This document shows positions 1-12,837 of a stretch of 52,043 bases of DNA, piece after piece. The stretch lies in assembly GCF_000003605.2 (NCBI RefSeq), contig NW_003141319.1:82219-134261 (forward strand). Direction: 5' to 3'. The notes below the pieces were generated by a model that saw only the letters and a program-made list of their open reading frames with translations, had not been told where the DNA came from and searched no databases. The position numbers and the translations under genes are program-made. Numbering within the stretch: position 1 is the first letter of the stretch; every line of letters begins with the position of its first letter. This DNA comes from Saccoglossus kowalevskii. Its lineage: Eukaryota > Hemichordata > Enteropneusta > Harrimaniidae.

Positions 1-610
1 AAGAAACTTGGTACATGTGCACGTCAATTATTTCCGATTCGATCAAATGTGGCCGACTGGCGGCCATTTTTTATGCCAAAATTCAGTCAAATTCGGTGCT
101 TGTGTGTCCATCGTCATTTCTCGGAAATGGCTTGGCCGATTTTACTGAGACTTGGTACAAAGACAGAGTGGCCACTGGTACAGATCCATATTGATTTATT
201 TTTTGAAGGAATCATTTAATGAGATCATTTGTATATTCAATTATTAATTTGGATTCTTGTTAATATCTTGCGAACTAATAGTCCAAATCAGACAAAACTT
301 GGTAGAGACTTGATTTGTCAATATAACATATATGCTATGCAATATTGAGTTTCAACTACAAATTTAATTAACAAGCTCATTTGCATATTTAATTAATTTT
401 GAATTTTTCTTAATATCTTGTGAACTAATTGTCCGAATGAGACCAAACTTGGCATAGACTTACTTGATCTATCAATATAAGAAGTGTGCTATGCAATATT
501 GACTTTCAACTTAATTAATGAGCTAATTTGAATATGTAATTATTTTTGATTTTTTGTTAATATCTTGTGAACTAATAGTTCAATGTATTTACTATTTAAT
601 ACTGACTCAA
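1..610. repeat. Degenerate tandem repeat array, about 150-bp period
   Basis: The phrase TAATATCTTGYGAACTAAT recurs near 261, 411 and 558, giving spacings of 150 and 147 bases. Each unit also carries words such as AAACTTGG, GCTATGCAATATTGA and AGCTCATTTGCATAT. Bases 1-190 hold a GC-richer portion with ACTTGGTACA and TTGTGTGTCC. A related degenerate array lies at 45080-45960 and shares the ACTTGGTACATA and TTTGCATAATTA words. There is no gene in this stretch. Confidence 0.6.
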
Positions 611-1295
611 TTGAATTGAGTACTGAATACTTCTCAAGTTACGAATACGCCCTATCTTACAAATACGTCTTACGGTACAATGACTCTTGACATCATTAGT
701 TCTTATATTAGTTCCGACTTTACCCTTGGACCTATTTTTTCAGAGCGTGGGCAACTTTTTTGGCTCTTTTTACTAATTCCGTTTGATATAACAGTTTTGG
801 TCGCAATTATAAAATACTGTGGTAAAAGAAACACATAACCTCTCAGCGATTTAGGATTCAGGTTCCCGGGCCGCCGACCTAGGATCAAATCATCAAATCG
901 ATGCTTTTACGTTACACTGGATTGTTCATGTTATGTTTATATGCGTTTTGCTCAAGAGTAAAGAGAAAACAATGCATCTTCCGGGGGTCACATGGACGAT
1001 ACGGCGTGACATATCTCAAACTACTACTGCTGTCACCGACGTCTTCACTTTCATTATTTTCCTCGGCATTTCATTAGTGGTATTAGTAAGATATTGTTTG
1101 GGGAAGTTAAACGAAATACAATAACGGTTTAAACGAAAGTTGCACAAAGTCTTGACTGGCAATAATGCTGACAATGGACGTTAGATGAACACACATTGTT
1201 TGCGACAGAAACCTTGCCACCCGATATATCAGAATCATCAACAACAGAGTGTACAATGTGGTACAGATAAGTGTTTTCATGCTGTAAGCCGTCCC
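611..1295. other. Intergenic, no supported gene
   Basis: AT-rich sequence with short chance frames on both strands, such as 933-1124 plus and 1107-1370 minus. The first has a hydrophobic C-terminal stretch but no splice signals, relatives or coding bias that I can recognise. I see nothing else here. Confidence 0.5.
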
Positions 1296-1507
1296 AACTA
1301 AAAACATTATGTAAATATCCACGAAACGGCAGCCGTAGTTACTAAGTATCTGTGTTAGCGTTGATAACACTAATTTAAGCAGTGCCTTTCCGAATTTTCG
1401 ATCTTTTTTGAAAAGCTTGGATGAGGTTTATCAAGGTGTAAAATTAACCGTTAATCGATTTTTGAAAAAACAAGAAAAAAATCAAATTTCTCTTTTTTTC
1501 GCTACCA
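1296..1507 (+). repeat. Diverged right-hand fragment of TTAA-flanked element family B
   Basis: This stretch aligns by eye with 12041-12235, the right half of the complete element at 11792-12239. Shared phrases are ACATTATG.AAATATCCACGAAACG, AACACTAATTT.AGCA, TTTCGATCTTTT and TTTTTGAAAAA.CAAGAAAAAA. It ends in CGCTACC, as the complete copy does, but the following bases are AGATC rather than TTAA. The left half is absent, so this is a truncated and older copy. Confidence 0.65.
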
Positions 1508-2219
1508 GATCAGAATTCATTAAGTTTTACATTATGGTTTACCTCATGATCAGCGCATTAATCTTTAGTAGTCTGAGCTTTATGCTGTTCACTAAACCCA
1601 TATTATACAAAATATACCGAACTACTTTCTCGCACAAGCACGTGTCAAACATCCATTAAAATGGTGGGAATTGTGAACCATGATAAAATGATAAAAAGGT
1701 CTCATCGCATCTCAAAATTTCAAAGTGGCGGAACAGATCATATGTAGTATAAAAATACTACCTATGATTGTCTCGAATTATTGGTAATTTTTGGTGATGC
1801 TTTTTTTTATATTTTTACGAGAAAACATTTTTCAAAAAGTGTCCAGTTTTGAATCTTTCAGACAATTTTACTCTCAATAAATAATTCTAAATTTGGGGAC
1901 AAATAATTTTAATAATTGTGTTATTGTTTCAATTGTCGACGAATTGATATGTTTTGGGCAATGAATTATCACTTGATCGGTGGGAAAGGTGTCAAAGCAG
2001 TGAGGCTTTAGACTAGAACGAGACGTTACAATAGCTTGGTTTAACGAGGACCACTGAATCTTTTCCAAATAATTTCGGTTATTGTTAAAAAAAATACGAA
2101 TCACTCTGCAGAGAAAGTAGAGTTCAAAGTCACCGACTATTTTGGAAAGTACGATCGGTGACCCAAGAACACAAAAGACACGTCATTTATCATTTCACGG
2201 TCAAGCACATGTGTTACCT
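1508..2219. other. Intergenic, nothing recognised
   Basis: AT-rich sequence with no open frame above 80 codons that looks coding and no tandem or inverted repeat that I can see. Confidence 0.4.
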
Positions 2220-2640
2220 GTTGCACTATGATGGTGATGGCGCAGCGCATGCGCATGCGCACCCCGTCAGAGAATCGCCTGATGACATACTACGTCATTT
2301 CCGTTCGAGTTGGTTTGTATGCAAATAAAAACTAATCATTGCATTAATTATATCCACAACTCGGCCATGAAGCTAGAGTACGATAGCGTTCACGGGAATT
2401 TGACGCATTAATGCGCCCTATTCCGTTACGACAGAACATCAAAATTGACCAAGCGGCGTTATTTTAAAATAATAACTCTATAGAAAAGTTTCAACAGAAC
2501 AGAACAATAGTCTTGACGTCATTTGCCTTTCACTTGGCCAGGGCAATTATATATAATTACAAAACTATTACAATTCGGTCGCCATTTCGTTAGTGATAAT
2601 GAGTGAGGCGTTGAGCGCATGCGCAATACCATGTACGTAA
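2220..2640 (+). promoter_or_regulatory. Candidate promoter: NRF1, CRE and TATA motif cluster
   Basis: An exact 12-base NRF1-type palindrome TGCGCATGCGCA is at 2250-2261, overlapping a second GCGCATGCGC at 2245-2254. Another, GCGCATGCGCA, is at 2615-2625. A full CRE TGACGTCA is at 2514-2521, a TATATATAA box at 2548-2556, and GTCGCCATTT (YY1-like) starts near 2579, about 25-30 bases after the TATA box, where a start site would be expected. These motifs are uncommon in the AT-rich surroundings and their spacing fits a core promoter reading rightward. No gene product is recognised downstream, so the assignment rests on motif content alone. Confidence 0.35.
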
Positions 2641-2815
2641 TTGGTTTTAACGACGCTATCACTGTCCCATTAGCAGCAATTATGAAGACATTGCGTCGTC
2701 AACATCAATCTCAATAATAACAATTATTATCAAGTTTTATGTTGAATGAAGAGAATCATTATCGGAAATTTGTTGCTTTCGAAACCGTCGAATCTGGGTG
2801 TATTGCGCAATAGTG
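2580..2815 (+). other. Candidate 5-prime exon of an unknown transcript
   Basis: From the inferred start near 2580 the sequence runs to a consensus donor, AGTG followed by GTAAGT at 2816-2821. An ATG at 2599 opens only 13 codons (MSEALSACAIPCT then stop), so the exon would be a non-coding leader or carry a short upstream frame. I cannot identify a downstream exon. It could equally be chance. Confidence 0.25.
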
Positions 2816-2830
2816 GTAAGTTTCACCATG

Positions 2831-5649
2831 GATCGTGGCTTGTAGTTCCATACCATGATTTCTTCTTTCTCGTTTTGTAAATTAAATGACTTCTTGATAT
2901 TGACCTACTAGCTGTAATATTACGGCAACTCATTGAATGCGTGACATATTTCAACATCGAAAACGAGTTTGTAAGTCGAAATTCCAAGATTAAAAGTCGA
3001 AATCTAATTTATATTACGTGTTTCCGTAGATAGCTTTCCCTCACAATAACTTCTGTGTTATTGTATAAATTCACGTAAACGTTTAATATAATAATTACCC
3101 TAAATACTAAATCATCGGCGCTTAGAAAGAGGCAGCATGTCATTGTCACGAGGGCATTAGTTCTTGTTGTATCATTATCACTTCATCCAATTATCGTTTA
3201 CGTTAAGATGTCATGGAAGCAATTACAATATAGATTAAAACTAAAAGTACAGAATATTTAATTTGTGATAAATTAATCGTATTGTTTTGCAATTATCAAT
3301 ACGTGTCAGTTAATTACCTGTTATCAATATTAAGCTGACAGCACATCAGATCTGTATTGGTTGAATGATAAGTATTGTTTTACGATTATCCGTTTGTACA
3401 TGTACAGAACTCAAACGAACCCGACATTTGGTTAATTAAAAATCTGTAATGATTAAACTGTATTGCAAATCCTATCAACTCTTCACTATGAAACATATCA
3501 AACAAAAACAATAAAACAGAAAGCTGTTCTGTAATTGGTCTGACTGTTAGGTGGTGGGATTGGGCGGCCAATCAACCACAATCTTGCACGAGTAGCTTTG
3601 GTAATATTAGAAGAAAATGCATCTATTCCGTATCAATCAATCTTTTTCGGCGTTCTTCGGAAACTAAATCATGTGCTATATATGAAACGACTCCAGTGTC
3701 TCATTTTTATGATAATTATATTGATTGCACAAAATCGTTGAATTGTGGAAAGTTTAGTTTCGACTTTCATTTATCGTTTGGTAATCTGAACAATATATCA
3801 ACACTGACTAATAGCGTTCGCCAATCTGAGTGCATGTCGTCTTCGTCTGATTTTAGTTTTATTATTTCATTTATTTAAATGCAATAAACCCCTAAATTAC
3901 TAAAGTTGCAGCCGCTTAATAGTGAAGCATGTTAATTTAACAAGTGTATTGAATCATAGTTAATTACTCGTGCTATGGATGAGGCAACACTACATTTGTC
4001 GTTGGGAAAACTAAAAAAAAAACGATTTATGATAAAGTACAGTTGTTTCACAATTATTGATAACCGACAAAAAACTTGAACAGACATTGAATTTCTGGCA
4101 GTATAGTTTTATTATGCCCAAAATATCGTATAAATTACGTTTATCGATATTAACACGTGTGAGGTTCCCCGTGAGACGATATGGATACGCCGTAAAGTGC
4201 AAATGGAAAGAACCGCCCAGACACAGTGACTACAAGCTTTCTCGATTCTCGACATGTCACCACCGTGACAGAGAGCGTGTGTACTTCACTGAAAAGAACA
4301 TAAAACAAATTGTATGGGATTAAAAAAAAATTGTAGCTAATATTTTTAGTGAACATAACTATGACGATATTCTCAATCTATGAAATAAACATAAAGGAAC
4401 GAATCTTGTGTCATTTTTTCCCACAATTACGCCAATTTTTGTTTAAGTTTAAATATTTATTTATTTTTACATCCACTTCTTAACAATTGTTGTCATAAAA
4501 TGTGGATAATATGGTGCATAAAATAATGTTACAATTGATTTGGTTTTAAATATTATTTGTGTTCACAAACTGAGCCAGTATTAACCTCATATGTTCTATG
4601 CCGGATCATCTCAAAGTTGTCGGCACCTGAATGTGCGTACTGCTTGGCAATTTAACGAGTTTATTGAGTATGAAAATTGGATCTCGTTGTGCAGTTCTCA
4701 CCTTTTCCAGTGTAAAAATTAATTAATACATTAATGTATTCTGTAGATTATTTGTATTGTTACATCAGAACGCTATCAACATCACCCGAAAAATGTCTCC
4801 AAACAAACATTTAGAAGAAATTTGCAGAATAATTACTTCGGGCAGATGGCCAGCATGGTTGTATTACAATTATCGACTTATTCGACCCGAGCTCACTCAA
4901 ACTGAACCGACATTGTATTAAAACCTACCACCGGTACGTCACACGACAGAAACAACATATTAGTTTTGAATGATACGTATAGTCTCACAGTGATTGTCGT
5001 TATGTCCACGTACCAAACCAACTCAAACGGAAATGACGTAATATGACAGCACGTAACGCAACGCAAAGTTGTCGACACAACCCGTCGCTTTATTGAGTGA
5101 GAAAATTAGGTCTTGTTGTGTACTTAACACTACTTCCAGTGTATTAATCGTTTTGTATTGTGTAAATTGTTTTGTTTCGCCTGGACGCTATTGACACCAC
5201 TGTAATATGTTACAAAATACACATTATAATAGAAACAACAACGTGTTTAATCCTGTTTAAATGATAGGCATTGTTTTACAATTATCCCAATTCACGCGTT
5301 TATACAAGTGTTGCTGAAAAAAACAATGGAAATTAAAATTAAATAAAAAACTTTGCCTCTAAATACAAAGAACCCGACAACACAATGCACCGTAGCCACA
5401 GACTAGGATGGCACTCCGTCAACTCTCCGTGACATCTTTCGATGAAAATCCACGTATGGTGAACTGAGGGGTTCGATGTGATTTCCATTCTTCGCCATAC
5501 AATCCGACATTTTTTTTACCCTAGTCCGTTTGTCCAGTTGGCTCGCCAGTACGATTACTATATATATTGAATATTACTACGGATACACGGCCATCGGCAC
5601 ACAACGTACAAATTTACAGTAGCTCATCGGCTTCCCTGCTCAGTTTCAT
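2831..5649. other. Intergenic, no supported gene
   Basis: AT-rich. An 88-codon frame at 4057-4323 has a basic, mixed composition but no homology that I recognise, no flanking splice signals and an overlapping frame on the other strand. I see no repeats beyond short homopolymers. Confidence 0.4.
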
Positions 5650-5665
5650 CTCAGACTAGTCTGAG
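5650..5665. repeat. Perfect 16-bp palindrome
   Basis: CTCAGACTAGTCTGAG equals its own reverse complement. The same ACTAGTCTGAG core recurs in an inverted pair at 22566-22624, so it may mark the end or solo remnant of a small palindromic element. Confidence 0.7.
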
Positions 5666-5816
5666 GTTTCATAGCATGGTTGACTCTAACTAATTTGTAG
5701 TTGAAAACTTGAATGTTGACCATGTGAGCCGACATTCAGCTACTATAGAACGAGCCTCCTAATCGGCGAGAATATTGACGGAAACCAAATACCAATAATT
5801 CGAGATGATTTAAATA

Positions 5817-5958
5817 ATAACTGTCCAGTTTGTGCGAACTTGTACCTCTATACTTAGTCTTTTGAAATATATAAGCGAAATTACGGTTCTGAATGAGGAC
5901 AACAGACAGAGAATGTTTTTTTTTCAAAAACGTCACAAAACCCGTCTTGCTACCTTAA
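5817..5958 (-). repeat. Left-hand fragment of TTAA-flanked element family B, reversed
   Basis: The reverse complement begins TTAAGGTAGCAAGA and matches the left part of the complete element at 11792-12239 through to the ACAAACTGGACAG phrase, at roughly 85% identity by eye. The terminal TTAA is at 5955-5958. The right half is missing. Both copies keep an overlapping open frame that starts MTFLK/N and includes QKTKYRG and SSHKLD. Confidence 0.7.
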
Positions 5959-8900
5959 TTAGTGATAGACGAAAATAATCTTGCGCTTGATCCCCATCCC
6001 AATTATACGTATTTTCGTAATTTAATTTAACGAAACTCCTCTTCAACTTCAACTTCAGCTCGCTCTGAAAGATCATCGATAATTATTATCTGATTTCCAG
6101 CGTAATTTTCAAGGTGTTCTCGTTCCGCTTACACTTCAAAGTCCCCCGACCACCTGTTACACTTAGATAGTAAATCATCACTCAAGTTAGGTGCGTTAAA
6201 TGTGATTGATCATCGTCAGCGTGGGCTGGTGTCGCAGCAATCACGCAGTCTGCTCTCTCGTTTTGGCTCCACGGCCTGGTCTGCCGTTGCGTACCTGTTG
6301 CGATTTGAAAAATAGAAACAGTTGTTAAATTTCAGTTTGGGAGCAATAATACCCCGTTAATGATTTAATCGTGTAATTAACGCAATCCTACTTTTTTTAC
6401 AATGACGACGCACTAACTCCACGTGGCGGGGTTTTGCCCCGGTGGCCACAAAACCCCGCAACTTTCACACCACTCAGTGTGGACTAAACTGCCCGATTGT
6501 GAACCGACTGCAACAGTGATATGACCCCATTGAGGCTTTATTGTTGACCACGTGATTCCTGTGCGAGCGTTGAACAAAGAAGACACAACACTCACCCCAG
6601 CTGTGATTTCTCCCCCAGTGTCCTAGCGTCGCTTTCTCCCATTCATTGGGATAGTAACAGTATATAATTCGTTATCCCGTCGTATCTAGCCGATCCATTA
6701 TTTACGTGCCTCGCCGTACCAGCTTGCAAGTGGGTTCGGTACGCTCTTACTATCGTGGCTAGTCAACCACATGAATTTAATCAAAGTGGTTATACATTCA
6801 TTCGGATAATGATATTAATTAATACAAAATAATAAATCGATTTTTTTTATTCAAGTCAGTATTCTCATAATTAATTAGACTAGCTATAACATTTGTAATT
6901 AAGTCCTCGGTATACGTCGAAAATAAAACACTATTGTAACCGACTAAGATCATCTGTCAATACCAAGCATAGCCATGCAATGAAGTACACACACGGGGAA
7001 AATTATTTGTCAGTCATGGTGAAATTAAAATCAATTACAGATTCAACTGCGCATGCGTTACATAGTATACATTGTGATTAATTAGTTGCTCATGGGTTTT
7101 TTAACAATAAAGTACAATCGAGTATATATACTCCATCGAATCAATGATCTAGACAACGGTTATTCAGATTAGAAACAGATTATAATATAATTGCCAATTA
7201 ATCCTATGAACGCACTAAGCCAAAATTTGAGCAAAGTATTTTGCACACATTTGAGTGAACACTAATATGTCTATTTTTTTGTTAATTTTGGATCAAATGG
7301 GCACAGTTTCTCATTGCCTTGATCAACATTTTTTGGGGAAAAATATAGATTGAAACAAATTTGCGGATCATGGTTTATTTAGCGAAAGTTCAGAAATTTG
7401 AATTAAGGAATAACGGCATTAATTGGTAGTTTATGTAGTTATAAACATAAAATGGATTTGAATCGAAATGCGAGGTCAGATGACGAGAGTGGGGCGAATG
7501 TAGCAAAATAAATGTACATTTGGTAGTATAGATGGACTGTGGTAGTATGATATAAATACATGTATATCGCAACGTGCAAGAAACACTATTTCAAATAATT
7601 TCATCAAAAGTTTCGATTTGAAAATATCGGATATTTGCCTAGTATAGCTACTAAACATGTGAGGCCAGGGAACAATGTTATTCAATATATTTCACATCAT
7701 CGATGTTTATTTGGGTCACAATAACCCAAACCTTCCCGTCGGGCCTAGTACCGTCATATCTCTCACATAAACTCATGTTCTAAATCTGTATGCGCAGGTT
7801 TTGTTACACCATATACCTTTATCTGAATTGTCATTAGCCTCTCGTTGGTACAGCGGGACGTTATGAATTAATGGACACTTTTACACACCGGTTCAATGAA
7901 CCCAACAGTTTCATTGGCTTTAACGCCCGCAGTGAGTATCGTTGTACGGAATCACCGCGAGTATTCTCGGTATGAGTTCTCAACGCAAGATCCCGATTCA
8001 TCTTTACTACCGGTAATTTTCAGGAGAAAGTACGACGAACAACTCGAATTGGTCTTGAAAATGTAGGATTTACCCATATATCTGTAAATGTTATCCCGGA
8101 ATTGTTGCATCTCTTTGTGACGTCACGCATCATTACATATGTAGTACAGTAGTAAACAACTACATGCACTTATAAAAGAGAAATTGTAATTTCATAACGC
8201 TTTCGGAAAAAAAAATCAAATAAACGCTTTCAGAATCTAGAAGTTACTTCATTTTTTCCTGGCAATACAATCCGTACGGCTGAATCACAATCCTTTCACA
8301 GATTACTGGTAAACAACATTTTTTTTATTAAAATCACGACCCGAAAGGCCAAATTCCTCAAAAAACGCACCCCTTGAAACAGATTTTGAAATGGAAAATC
8401 GACTCAAGTGCTTTCTTACCTGGGAAAGACGATCGGTCGGTAAACTAATTGGCTTATTTCTCAAATTCCTTTTGTTTCCCAGTCAATCGTTTCACTATTA
8501 TACAACACCCTTATCTAACCATACATCGCCTATAATTGTATTGAATTTTTAGAGAAATATATTTAAAACAATCTTACTTAAAACAATTAGGAAAACAAAA
8601 TTGTTAACATTACCAGAACCCGGTTCTAGGTATAGATACTTTTTAAATTCTTGCAGCATATAAGTTTGTAATTTCCGTACTCGCGTTTCAGATTTGTATA
8701 ATGGATGTGTTGCCCATGACGTTTACCGCTACCTTCAAGTTGATTCCTTACCCCTGACTATTACACGCGACATGTACCTAGCTCAAACTATTACTCACTA
8801 GGAGCAAGTCTTAATCTAAACCAGAATACTCAGCAATAAACGACTTGAATTCCCTACCGTACTCACTTTCAAAAAAATTATCGGAGACGTTTCTTTTTTT

Positions 8901-10945
8901 CATTTTTTAATTCAGATTTCCACTTTGTTATGTAAATAATGAGACTGTTATTAATGTTCTATTATTATATTATATTTATTGTTATTACTGTTTGTATTAT
9001 CTTGTAGAATAAACTTGATTGACTGATTATTTATTGATTAATTTATTGATTGATTGAAGACGCACACTGAATTATTTTATTTATTGAGTGTGATCGAAAC
9101 AAACAAGGCAAACGATCATCAGACCCAGACAGAGACAACGAGGATACTTCGGGTAGAAATGCGAATCAGCTTCTGTGTTTTGAAATCACTCATCGGCTGT
9201 ATTATTTCATCTTTCAGAATTCTTCTACCTCCCTCCTTTCTAATCTATTACTTTCAGCCGATGCCATTTTACGGCGCTTAATAGACACTAGCAAACTTGA
9301 TCGCATGGCACCAGACCTGTTCAATTGCTCTTTCTCTGATTCGGGCGACCAATAATCGTAAAACATCTTCCGTAAATGATATGACATGATTTCCGTTTGA
9401 TGCTCTCTGAATGCATCAATAGCTATAAAAGTGACGACGACACAGATATTCTTGAATCATTACTGCGGTCTGATCGTAAATTTGAACCTTGACGCGAAAT
9501 TTTATTGCGCATTTATTGCTGAGGGCTTTTGTGTTGACTGGTCACGCGTGGTGTGGGTACGCGTGTGACTGTGGTGGCAACTGGAATAGATGTGTTCACC
9601 GACCTTCGTGACCCCAGGCTGCCTCGTGTCATCCATGGCAACAGTCGGTCGTTATAGTTCAGGGATATACGAGTTGACCGCTTATCATTATTGTACCAAC
9701 AAACAGAAAAAAATGGAGGACATTGACACACTTAAAAAACATCATTGTATTTTTTTTTGCATTGATTTCTTTCAAATGCTCATGTGTCCGAGTCTTAAAT
9801 CAACCTCGATTAACATTTTCTTGTAAACCATCTGTAAACATGGTTCTATTCTTACGATATTATCGGCAACAGTAATGACGATGTATTTAAAAAAAGGTAT
9901 ATACTAAATGGTTACAGCAATGAAAATAAGGACTCGTCGGATATACCGGATCTTTAATTAAGGAGCGATTAAACTTGCAATTACCTGCCCAAGACGATTC
10001 CTGTTTCTTGATCCTGCAATGAGCAAACGTCGTTAATAAAACTGTATCTGAGAATTATTCTCGTTCAGGCCAATTAAACAGACTTTGTATTCAAAAGACG
10101 CCAGCGGAATATAGATCCCGCTATTCACAGCACGCTAGTTACGCTTTTCTCTATCTCGTTTTGGCAATACATCGTACTTTACGTCAATTGATTTATACAC
10201 CACAGATGCGACTAAGTTACCCAAAACACACGTCGGGGGTAGTTGATTGATGGTGAATTTTATACATTATCGCAAAACAAAGGAGAGAATTGTTACAGTA
10301 TTTATTTTTCTGTAAATATTGCCGTGGGGTTCGGAGTAATATATGTCAACTGTTTTTCTGACTTATATCCGTCAACATATTGTTGTTGTCACGGCACTGG
10401 TGAAAATAATTAATTGGCATATATTAACCATGTGTAGCTTATACAATTTCAACGTTAACGACAAAGTAAATTAAACATTATGCCATTTCTAAAAAAATAA
10501 GTTCATTAATTATATGCGATTTGCTCCTAATAGACTAAGTGTTACAATTACACAGGTATATTTCAGATACACGTGAAATCGGTTCTGTCATAGAAAGTGC
10601 ATTGTGTAGTCTACGCGTAAGAAACATTGATAACTTTGCTTATTTTTGAGAGTGATTAAATAATTTCATTTGATGAGCTATCTTGATAAAAAAAAACATC
10701 GAGACATGATTAGTCGTCAGGCGAAATTATAGCATTATTGATGCCAAACAATGTTTTCGTTTTGAGGTAAATGATACCCTAATGTTTTTTTGTTCTTTTT
10801 TAAATATATTTTAATACTCTAATTTAAAAAAAAAAAAGTGCCCGGCGACAGTGTCGGACAATGAATGTCCCTGTTGTTTCTCCTAACCTCTTCACGTGCG
10901 TATTGCCAGTGCTGACGTACAGTGTATTTACCACAGAAACCATAT
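5959..10945. other. Long intergenic stretch, no supported gene
   Basis: About 5 kb without a convincing exon. A GC-rich hairpin is at 6426-6459. One CRE palindrome TGACGTCA is at 8118-8125. Frames of 60-78 codons (for example 9054-9281 and 9590-9826) lack recognisable motifs. I see nothing else. Confidence 0.4.
6426..6459. repeat. GC-rich hairpin, 11-bp perfect stem
   Basis: GCGGGGTTTTG at 6426-6436 is the exact reverse complement of CAAAACCCCGC at 6449-6459, with a 12-base loop. It stands out in an AT-rich neighbourhood. No terminator role is implied in a eukaryotic setting. It could be a remnant of an inverted-repeat element. Confidence 0.6.
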
Positions 10946-11078
10946 TTAAAGCGCGGTGGTCGTCCCGCAGCGTGTGTTCGAATTTCATGTAAATAAACAA
11001 TGTGTTTTACACGCGTTGTATACGTCACTATGAGTCCCATATCGAACAGAACGCGGCGCGACGACCACCGCCCTTTAA
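10946..11078. mobile_element. TTAA-flanked MITE, family A copy 1
   Basis: A 133-bp element flanked by TTAA at 10946-10949 and 11075-11078. The ends are inverted repeats: AGCGCGGTGGTCGTC on the left and GACGACCACCGCCCT on the right, about 20 bp. The interior carries GTTCGAATTTCATGTAAATA and a TTTTACACGCGTTGTATACG stretch. There is no coding capacity. A TTAA target duplication is typical of piggyBac-superfamily elements, so a nonautonomous piggyBac-like origin is inferred. The CCC/GGG end is not the canonical CCY form, so this is provisional. Confidence 0.75.
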
Positions 11079-11791
11079 TGTTTTCGACTACGTGACAGGA
11101 TTGTGTGAGCCTCGTACTATCATAATGGCATTAGAGCAATTGAATGCGATATCCTGGCGTCAGATCATGCCCGGTAGAACACAAGCGCCTTTCGATGCAA
11201 CAACCACTACACTACCAGTGAGGGACTATTGTTGGTATAACAACATTAAATAAAATCATTTATCAAAACCCCAACAACATATTGCACCATTAAATGGGAG
11301 GGGAATAAAAATACCCTTTCTACATTATCGTTCGTCGTCGATTTCACTGTTATCATTAAAATGTAGCAAAATAATTAAGAATATAATTAAGGTTCGTGCA
11401 ACGTTGTGTATTTTTACAGCCATGGTTTTCCTTCGAGTCGTGATGGTGGAGATTTCATGATGACGACGTGTAGTTCAAACCCAATTCTAGTTTTTCATCT
11501 ACGACACGTGTTACCGAGCATGTCATCATAGGAGTTTAATTAATATATGTGGCACTTGAGCATCCCATGTCGCTGATCAACTCTAGATCATGACGGACAC
11601 ATTCTGTCCATGGAAATCAGTGAAACGCCAATGGAATTTCACGTTCACGTTCCTACGCCGCAGGGCCGGGATTTTCGACGATTTCTTGAAATGCAAATTC
11701 TGTCTTGAAGATAATGGCGTTACATTTTCTGTATTCTTACATCATAGGTGACGTCACAATTCCCAAGATGAACCCGCAATACTTGGGGATG
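11079..11791. other. Intergenic, nothing recognised
   Basis: Contains a CRE palindrome TGACGTCA at 11749-11756. A small frame overlapping the MITE (11002-11253) is not convincing. I see nothing else. Confidence 0.4.
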
Positions 11792-12239
11792 TTAAGGTAG
11801 CGAGAAGGTTTTTGTGACGTTTTTAAATAAAACATTCTCTGTCTGTTGTCTCGTTCAGAACAGTAATTTAGGTTATATATATCAAAAGACTAAGTATAGA
11901 GGTGCAAGTTCGCACAAACTGGACAGACATTGTTTACATATTAATCACGTGACATCAAAAATGGCAAACCATGTAAAAATGACTAAGTCCGCGATTGCGA
12001 GAGTATACAGATAAGATGTTATCATTTAAACCCTTTCAAAGATAAACATTATGCAAATATCCACGAAACGCCAGTTGCAGTCTTTTCTGCTAGTGTTTTA
12101 AAACACTAATTTGAGCAACGTTATTTCGCAATTTCGATCTTTTGTAAACCTGGGTGATGTATCAAGGTCTAAAGTAACCGTTTTATCAATTTTTGAAAAA
12201 TCAAGAAAAAAGTGAAAATTTCCCTTCTCGCTACCTTAA
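11792..12239. mobile_element. TTAA-flanked MITE, family B, complete copy
   Basis: A 448-bp element bounded by TTAA at 11792-11795 and 12236-12239. The termini are inverted repeats, GGTAGCGAGAAGG on the left and CCTTCTCGCTACC on the right, a perfect 13-bp match. Fragments of the same family occur at 1296-1507 (right half) and 5817-5958 (left half, reversed), which confirms that it is dispersed. It encodes no transposase. A 66-codon frame starting at 11814 overlaps the left half and continues into the element interior. A piggyBac-like nonautonomous element is the best reading, from the TTAA flanks. Confidence 0.8.
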
Positions 12240-12837
12240 GCAATGCACTGAAATCGTCAATAGTGGTATCGTTGTCAGGGTACGTCGCGTACGCTCTTCT
12301 TAATCAGCCTCGTTCGTATATAATATTATTATATTTCATCATACCTTTACCACCCAATCAAATTCGCGCATTTGGCGGTCGCATATTGACTTCTCAATGC
12401 TCAAAGACGTAATATTAGGCTTCTGCTCTTGCGAAGAAGTTACGACTGATCTAAAAAAAAATGTTGATTCACCGTTCAGTTTTATCGGAGAATCATCTTT
12501 AGTTTGTGAACACGTCGAACAACTTGAAAACATTATCGGCTCAACATGGAATCTTGCATTACTTGGGACGAGTTATGCTCTATGTGAATACTTTTAACCG
12601 GATGTTATCGTATCGTATGTATCGAACAACACGATTACATCTGTCGGTCGTTCGGTTCGACCGTTGTCGCCGCACCGTGTACGTAGCCTAGCGCTGATAA
12701 GTTGATTTTCGCACGGTATTTCAGGATTTGTTGACGCCGTATGCCGTATTAGTGCTTCTATTCATTTCATCAAGATAATTTTATTACTTGTTATTTCTCG
12801 TACATAAACGGCGTTTTTGATAAGTTGACATTTCAAC
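12240..12837. other. Intergenic, no supported gene
   Basis: Overlapping 60-66 codon frames on both strands lack recognisable motifs. I see nothing further. Confidence 0.4.

Noticed and set aside
6426-6459. Hairpin as a rho-independent terminator
   Set aside because: The intron-containing gene and repeats are eukaryotic, and there is no downstream T tract.
10940-11080. GTTCGAATTTC phrase suggesting a tRNA B box
   Set aside because: It is part of the family A element. No acceptor stem or anticodon arm can be drawn around it.
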